NCBI GenBank assembly: GCA_027943245.1
Contig: JANDJZ010001107.1
Coordinates: forward strand, 1 to 14,183
Direction of reading: 5' to 3'
DNA length: 14,183 nucleotides
DNA from: Acanthamoeba sp. SK_2022b
Lineage: Eukaryota; Discosea; Longamoebia; Acanthamoebidae
Shown here: positions 9,277-14,183 of the stretch, piece after piece
Position numbering within the stretch: position 1 is the stretch's first letter
How the letters are laid out: each line of letters starts with the position of its first letter
Notes under the pieces: generated by a model
Told to the model about the DNA's origin: nothing
The model's input: only the letters and a program-made list of their open reading frames with translations
Database searches by the model: none
Made by a program: the position numbers and the translations under genes

Positions 9277-9850
9277 TTAGCAGTCCGCGAGCTCGGCGGA
9301 GACCAGCAAGGGCTGGAAGGTTGGGTTGTCGTCCATGAAGAAGAGGCGCCACATCTGGTTGGCCCCAATGGGGCCCTGGTTGAAGTAGATGTTGTGCAAC
9401 GGCTTCCCTCCGTTCTGCATGTTGTACGTAGAATCCACGTCGCACTGGCAGCAGTTCTGCATATACCATTTCTGCTGGCCAGAACACGGAGAATGGATCA
9501 GAGAATTGGACCAGTGAATTAAGATAAAGAGATAAGTTCGATCGCACCATGTCAGAGTCATCTTGAAAGTAGGAGAAGCAGACGTTGACATCGTTTGAAT
9601 TGCTAACGGCCGAGCAATCCACGGTAAATGGAGTAGCAACGGAGAAGCGTTTGTGGGGGTTGAGACGCTTCAACCTCGCAACACCTCCCTCGGGAAAGAA
9701 ACCATCCTCTACAAGTTCACGCGTCGCCAGAACTCCCTCCAGCACGTAATCCTCCTCCATCCAAAGGGCTTCATCCTCGTTAGCTTGCACGGCGAGGGTG
9801 AACAGAGCGCAGGCGCAAAGGGCCAGCGAGAACAGTAGGGAGATCCGCAT
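9277..9850 (-). CDS. Small secreted cysteine-containing protein, function unknown
   Basis: Two exons, 9850-9548 and 9474-9277, give 166 aa ending in Cys-TAA. The join is at GT...AG with phase 0. The acceptor is a CAG-CAG tandem, so one glutamine (residue 102) may be optional. Residues 1-23 form a clear signal peptide: charged MR, a Leu/Ala/Cys core, and likely cleavage after AVQA. The mature part is acidic at its start and has six cysteines (79, 91, 109, 110, 112, 166), an even number that allows three disulfides. A QNCCQCD cluster stands at 108-113. Near the C-terminus is an aromatic block, QMWRLFFMDDNPTFQPLL. There is no membrane segment after the signal, so secretion or delivery to the endolysosomal lumen is likely. 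I do not recognise the family. The gene shares a 177-bp divergent promoter with TBP and converges on the ZIP4-like gene across 101 bases. Confidence 0.8.
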
Positions 9851-10027
9851 CGTGTTCTGCTCTCGAGAGAAAGGCCACACCCAAAACAAAGCAAGGCTCT
9901 CAAACGAAGAAAAAACCCGGGTTGATTTCGTTTTTTCGGCAATAAAAATTCAATTCTCGAAAAAGGTGGTGTGGTGGATTGTCCTTCAAGTCTTCACGTT
10001 TGAAGGACATCTGGGGCAAGGCATTAC
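9851..10027. promoter_or_regulatory. Bidirectional promoter between the secreted-protein gene and TBP
   Basis: Only 177 bases separate the two start codons. A TATA-like element AATAAAAAT (9941-9949) faces TBP, about 80 bases upstream of its ATG, which would put transcription start near 9970-9980. No comparable box is evident for the minus-strand gene. An inverted repeat at 9981-10008 lies in the likely TBP leader. In Acanthamoeba castellanii the TBP gene is known to be controlled by a promoter-binding factor (TPBF). I cannot identify its site here with certainty. Confidence 0.5.
9981..10008. repeat. Perfect 9-bp inverted repeat upstream of TBP
   Basis: GTCCTTCAA (9981-9989) and TTGAAGGAC (10000-10008) are exact reverse complements around a 10-nt spacer. 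The right arm ends 19 bases before the first TBP ATG. As DNA it could be a dimeric protein site. As RNA it would be a 9-bp stem with a 10-nt loop in the 5' leader. Confidence 0.85.
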
Positions 10028-11052
10028 ATGATGAGCGGGATTACCTTACCGAGCTTGACGAATGTACTGCAGAGTGCGGGTGTGGCGGTGCCCGGGCACC
10101 AAGGGAGCAGTCAACTGCCTCCGATTCATCACTTGAACATCGGTGGGCCACCGCAGCCCACGCAGCAGACACAGGCCTCTCCAGTTCCCACTCAACAGAC
10201 TGCTCCCGTGGATGAAATGGACAGCGATGTCGATCGCACCAAGCACCCGTCAGGCATTGTTCCCACTCTGCAGTACGTGTAGCTCCTTTGAGGGGATTTT
10301 CGGGGGGGGGGGGCGATTCAACCAACCTTCGACAGCAATCAGGCTCTGATTGGCTTTGCATGTGTCGCTCCACCAAGACATCCTTTCTCATCTGATCCAC
10401 ACTTCCAGAAACATCGTATCGACTGTGAATCTGGGGTGCAAGCTCGACCTCAAGAACATCGCCTTGCATGCGCGTAATGCCGAGTACAACCCCAAGCGTT
10501 TTGCTGCCGTGATCATGAGGATTCGAGAGCCCAAGACTACTGCTCTCATCTTTGCATCGGGCAAGATGGTCTGCACGGGTGCCAAGAGCGAAGAGGCCTC
10601 GCGTCTGGCTGCGAGGAAGTATGCTCGTATCATTCAGAAGCTCGGATTCGCGGCCAAGTTCCTCGATTTCAAGATTCAGAACATCGTCGGCTCGTGCGAC
10701 GTTCGATTCCCCATCCGTCTCGAAGGTCTCGCCTTTGCTCACAATCACTACTGCAGCGTGCGTTGTCCCCTCTCAGGCCTTTCTCTCCTCTTCCCAATTC
10801 TACCGCCTACGTAGGATACTAACGCCAAGTATTGTTGTTGTTGTTGTTGTTGTTGAAACGTGCTACACTTCATCTCTCTAGTACGAGCCGGAGCTGTTCC
10901 CGGGTCTTATCTACCGTATGGTGCAGCCCAAGATCGTGCTGCTCATCTTCGTGTCGGGCAAGATTGTGCTCACAGGCGCCAAGGTGCGAGAGGAGATCTA
11001 CGAGGCCTTTGAGAACATCTACCCCGTGTTGACCGAGTACAAGAAGACCTAA
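10028..11052 (+). CDS. tbp: TATA-box-binding protein (TBP)
   Basis: General transcription factor that binds the TATA element and nucleates pre-initiation complexes for the nuclear RNA polymerases. The three exons are 10028-10272, 10409-10757 and 10882-11052: 765 nt, 254 aa. Two ATGs are adjacent (10028 and 10031), and either could start the protein. Residues 1-73 are a Gln/Pro/Thr-rich, low-complexity N-terminal domain. Residues from about 74 ([20 protein letters not shown]) to the end are the conserved saddle core of about 180 aa with two direct repeats. The four DNA-intercalating phenylalanines are present in [23 protein letters not shown] and [10 protein letters not shown]. The core ends [10 protein letters not shown]. 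Intron 1 (10273-10408) contains a run of 11 G or so. Intron 2 (10758-10881) has a (TTG)8 repeat and a TACTAAC sequence at 10817-10823 resembling a branch point, though it is 58 nt from the acceptor. Confidence 0.98.
10832..10855. repeat. (TTG)8 repeat in TBP intron 2
   Basis: Eight perfect TTG units lie between a TACTAAC sequence (10817-10823) and the intron acceptor at 10880-10881. Confidence 0.9.
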
Positions 11053-11315
11053 GCCACCCCTCTCCCTGTACAAACCACCATCTCCAACCAATCCCCTTGT
11101 ATCTACCGCCACATCCAACCCCACCGCCACAACTGCCGCCGACCGCATCATCTGGTGTTGCCTTCCCTTCTTTTGTAGTGATGCGTCAAAAAGAGAAACA
11201 CACTTGCCCCCTTACTTATTTTTATACTATTTATTTTTATTTCTCTTTCTCTACGACCAAGTGAGAATTACAAAACCGGCTACGAACCTGGCCAGGTAAT
11301 TGGCTCGAGCCCGCG
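11053..11315. other. Convergent 3' region between TBP and the transporter
   Basis: These 263 bases hold the two 3' UTRs. They are C/A-rich on the TBP side and A/T-rich near 11215-11245. I see no gene. Confidence 0.6.
11230..11241 (-). terminator. Tandem AATAAA polyadenylation signals for the transporter
   Basis: On the minus strand two abutting AATAAA hexamers (11241-11236 and 11235-11230) lie about 75-85 nt after the transporter stop codon. That is a fitting distance for a polyadenylation signal. Whether this organism relies on AATAAA is not shown by the window. Confidence 0.45.
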
Positions 11316-14183
11316 TTAGTTGATGATGCGCTGCGTCTCTTCGTGCTGGGAACCCCATGGCGAATATCGGCGCCAGAGCCACTGGCAGGCGACCTTGAGG
11401 AAGTAGGTCGCCACAATGATCACATTGGCGCCGCCTGTGATCGTCCACAGCTGCCAGTCGCCTCCCGCAACCAACATTCCTGCGTAGGGAGGAAAAAGGT
11501 TAATAGATGAATAAACAAATCAATAAATCAATAATAAAAATAGATATTAATTCAGTTACCTGAGAGGGTGGCGGTGGGAAGGACGATCAACCAGGCGCCC
11601 CACTTGCCGCCAGGGACGACGAACGGGCGCGGCGTGTCGGGCTCGGTGTACTTGAGGCGAATCAGCGCAAAGTACTCCAGCAGCAGGTTCACGACCCGCA
11701 TGAACATCGTCACCTGACACGTCCAAGCGATCCGATGGGAGAGTGCATGAGCATACCAGTCACACAACAGGTATGTAAAGTAAATTGATAAATGAAAATG
11801 AAAATAATGAAAATGAAAATGAAAATGAATTGATAAATGAAAATGAAAATGAAAACATAAAGACAACGGTTGATTGCTTGTTTTAGAACGCTCCGTGTCG
11901 GTTTTCGAGACGTGCTCCACGACGTTTTCGGGGGCTCGTTCACGTGCGTTTTGGAACCACAACGCGCGCCACACACTTGCGCCACCGACACAACGCCCCC
12001 ACAGCCCCAGCCCCCACAGAGCAACGCCTCACCACACTACACCACCCCGCGACCCGAATGGGAGGAGCAGCCGTACCTGCACGAGGACGTCGAACGGGAG
12101 GACCGAGAGACACATCACCACGACGGCCACTATCACGATCCCCATGATCGGTCTGCGCGACGAGAACGGCCGCGTCAGCCCCTGCCCCCCCCAATAACGC
12201 CGGAGGAAACTCTACGCGTGCGCGCGCGCGTGCGTGTGCGAACCGAATGGTGCCGGTCTTGGCGCGTCGCCAGGAGAGGGCGACGAAGGAGGGGAGCTGC
12301 TTGGCATCGCCAGGCGCACGCGCCATAGCCCACAGCACGCGGGCCATGGAGGCCATGGTCACGTTGAACGTTCCGAAGTTGGACATCACCGACGCCGCCA
12401 TCATGTAGTATCTATCCGCCCACCGCCACCATCCCACAACCCAACGCACAACACACACCGCGCGCGTCAGAGTCTACGTAGAGCGAGAAAGAGAGGAAAG
12501 ATGGGGAGGGAGGCGGTACCCCAGGGTGGAGGACATCTTGTAGGCGAGGGTGGTGAAGTAGCCCGACGTCCACACGCTACGGTCGGGCGTGTAGACCCAG
12601 CCCATCACCACGGGCAGGAAATAGTTCAAAATCTGAGAGAAAAAAAGAGAAAAGAAAAAGAAAAGTATTTTAGTATTAAATACGAGTAAAAGACGAGCGT
12701 GAGCGGGAGAAGCAGAGCGACGATGTCGATCGATGGACGCACGTTGAGGGGGAGACCGATGGAAATGCCGGCGATGTAGGTCTTGCGGCCGTCCTTCACT
12801 TCTCCAGCCACCGAGCCCATGGAGTCGTAGCCACCTTGTCGATCCCATTCGCGGGCCCATGTGAACACGAGCCGCACACACAACACACGCACACAACGCA
12901 CGTACCAAAGGACCAGAGGGTGGTGGATATGAAGAGGGACCATTGGATGTCAGAGAAGGCGGGGACTTCGTCGAGCTTGTCCCACTGGAGGTCGCCCATG
13001 ATGGGGAGGGCGATGAACTCGGCGAGGAACGGAGAGAGGATGAAGAAGAGGAAGATGAGGGAGAGACGCGTCACCCACGAGATGCCCCACATGTTGATCA
13101 ACATGATGATGAACACGAACGCGAACTTGATCGCGAACGCCTCCCCGTACGAGAGGCTGTCCTGTTTTTTTTTTTTTTTTTTGAAGAGAATCATTAGACT
13201 TTGATCTTTATTCATTACAACAAGAAGGGGAGTATTGGCAGTATATTATTTTCTCGTAAAAATTGGATTATTTCCTAAAAAAAAAGAAAATAAAAATATT
13301 GTTTATTGTGGAGATAGAGTACCTGCCAGTGCTGGGGCAAGTAGTCGATGACGAGAATGGGGTAGAGGGCCATGGAGGCGAAGGCGGAGACGAGATAGTT
13401 GAAGGCGTTGACCCATCCGAGGAAGGGCCCGAACGCACGCTGCACCCACACGATGTTGCCGCCGTTTTCGTCCACCATCAGCGAAAGCTCCGCCGACATC
13501 AGCGCTGCGCTCACACCACACCACACCACACCACGTGGCCCACCCTCGTTAGTCTATGCCGTGTGTGTGTGTGTGCGTGCGTCGTGAATGCGAGCACCTT
13601 GAGGCAGGGACCAGAGGACGGGAACGAGAATGAGGGCGACGAGAGTGATGACGGGGCCGGCCGCGCCGACCGACGGCTCGATACCAAAGGGACCGCCGCA
13701 GGTGAAGAAGTAGGTCAACATCGCCAGCTGGAACGCGTTGATGTTGCGCTTGCCTGCGTGCATGGACGCATGGACGCGTTTAGTGGCACGCACAAAGCGC
13801 CACAGAGTGCACATGCGGTTGCGCGTGGGCGGTACCGGCAGACTTCTTGTGGTGGTGATGGTCGCCGTGGTCGATGATGGTGGGGTCGGGCTTGCCGGTT
13901 TCGAGGCCGCTGAGGTGTGGGTCATGGCACGGCTCGCTGGGGCTCAAATCTTCGGAGTCCTGTAGGCCCAACACGGGCGCCGCTGCGTGGGTAGAGACAC
14001 CGAAAGGAAGAAGTCAATATAAAGATTGGGCAAGACTACGAGATCTGGAGCCAGTGATTGATCCTCATTTAAATAATAAAAAGAAAAGGTTTGTTGGACT
14101 GGTTTAATTAGGTACCCGGGCCGGTCTCTTCGAGGTCGCAGGCATCGCCCTCGAACACAAAACTGGAGTCAACCTGCGATGGC
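11316..14183 (-). CDS. APC-superfamily transporter, PUT/polyamine-uptake-like (5' partial)
   Basis: Likely a proton-coupled amino acid or polyamine importer of the plasma or an internal membrane. Eleven exons join in frame: 14183-14116 (cut by the window edge), 13982-13836, 13753-13598, 13504-13323, 13161-12906, 12834-12743, 12632-12520, 12411-12244, 12152-12077, 11713-11560 and 11479-11316. They give 524 residues, with the N-terminus missing. An acidic, His-rich cytoplasmic tail (DHGDHHHHKKS) precedes about 12 hydrophobic segments. The first has the APC substrate-site motif CGGPFGIEPSVGAAGP, followed by AELSLMVDENGGNIVWVQ and later GGYDSMGSVAGEV. These resemble plant PUT transporters, whose equivalents read SGGPFGVEDSVGAAGP and PENGGYVVW. 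The C-terminal tail is hydrophilic and ends at TAA. Polyamine specificity is inferred from family resemblance only; a general amino acid substrate is possible. The acceptor at 12152 was chosen because it alone keeps frame with the donor at 12243. Confidence 0.9.
11783..11857. repeat. Direct repeat and (GAAAAT)n array in transporter intron 9
   Basis: A GAAAAT hexamer array includes two identical 23-bp blocks (11783-11805 and 11828-11850), each starting AATTGATAAATG. It lies in the longest transporter intron (11714-12076). On the sense strand it is T-rich. Confidence 0.85.
13165..13182. repeat. Homopolymer T run directly at a transporter splice acceptor
   Basis: About 18 T on the plus strand are poly-A on the transporter sense strand. 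They are separated from exon 5 (starting at 13161) only by the acceptor CAG. Purine-only sequence here is opposite to the usual polypyrimidine tract. Confidence 0.9.
13511..13534. repeat. (CACAC) pentanucleotide-type repeat in transporter intron 3
   Basis: Four or so copies of ACACC lie just upstream (on the sense strand) of the acceptor for exon 4. A short GT repeat (about 13560-13574) lies in the same intron. Confidence 0.8.

Noticed and set aside
10041..10748. 235-codon minus-strand frame antisense to TBP
   Set aside because: It is a shadow of the TBP coding sequence and crosses its intron 1. TBP identity on the plus strand is certain.
12180..12215. Transporter exon 9 beginning after the G-run acceptor near 12187
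   Set aside because: With the phase-2 donor at 12243 it hits an immediate TGA. The acceptor ending at 12153 keeps frame and gives TGTIRPIMGIVIVAV.
12234..12689. 151-codon plus-strand frame antisense to the transporter
   Set aside because: It covers exons 7 and 8 of the transporter and their intron with no recognisable product.
1..14183. tRNA, rRNA, CRISPR array, insertion sequence, integrated virus or bacterial operon
   Set aside because: I found no tRNA-like cloverleaf, no regularly spaced repeats with unique spacers, no transposase, integrase or capsid-like frame, and no operon structure. All strong coding signal is in spliced eukaryotic genes.

Overview
The window is eukaryotic nuclear DNA from a GC-rich, intron-dense protist. 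The TBP core sequence, the compact GT-AG introns and the gene mix point to Acanthamoeba or a close amoebozoan relative. This is an inference, because no rRNA or species marker is present. Almost all of the sequence is accounted for by six spliced or partial protein genes. I reconstructed them by joining exons by hand at GT...AG boundaries that keep the reading frame.

Layout from left to right: (1) 2-553, plus strand, the 3' end of an unrecognised gene with a coiled-coil-like segment. (2) 951-4394, minus strand, a complete 13-exon long-chain acyl-CoA synthetase (709 aa in my model). (3) 4986-9175, plus strand, a 24-exon gene (about 909 aa) whose product matches the SPO22/ZIP4/TEX11 family of meiotic crossover (ZMM) proteins. 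(4) 9277-9850, minus strand, a two-exon gene for a small cysteine-containing secreted protein of unknown function. (5) 10028-11052, plus strand, the complete three-exon TATA-binding protein gene. (6) 11316-14183, minus strand, the 3' part (11 exons) of an APC-superfamily transporter closest to the PUT/polyamine-uptake branch, running off the right edge.

Gene orientations alternate. There are therefore two divergent promoter regions (4395-4985 and 9851-10027) and three convergent 3' regions (554-950, 9176-9276, 11053-11315). The genes do not form a pathway: they cover lipid activation, meiosis, basal transcription and solute uptake. There is no sign of an operon, transposon, CRISPR array, virus or tRNA.

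The most notable items are the ZIP4-type meiotic gene in an amoeba, a run of three consecutive stop-free introns in that gene whose lengths are multiples of three, a perfect 9-bp inverted repeat just before the TBP start codon, and a stop-free minus-strand frame in the ACSL/ZIP4 intergenic space that no gene model explains. All exon joins are inferred from sequence and were not checked against RNA.
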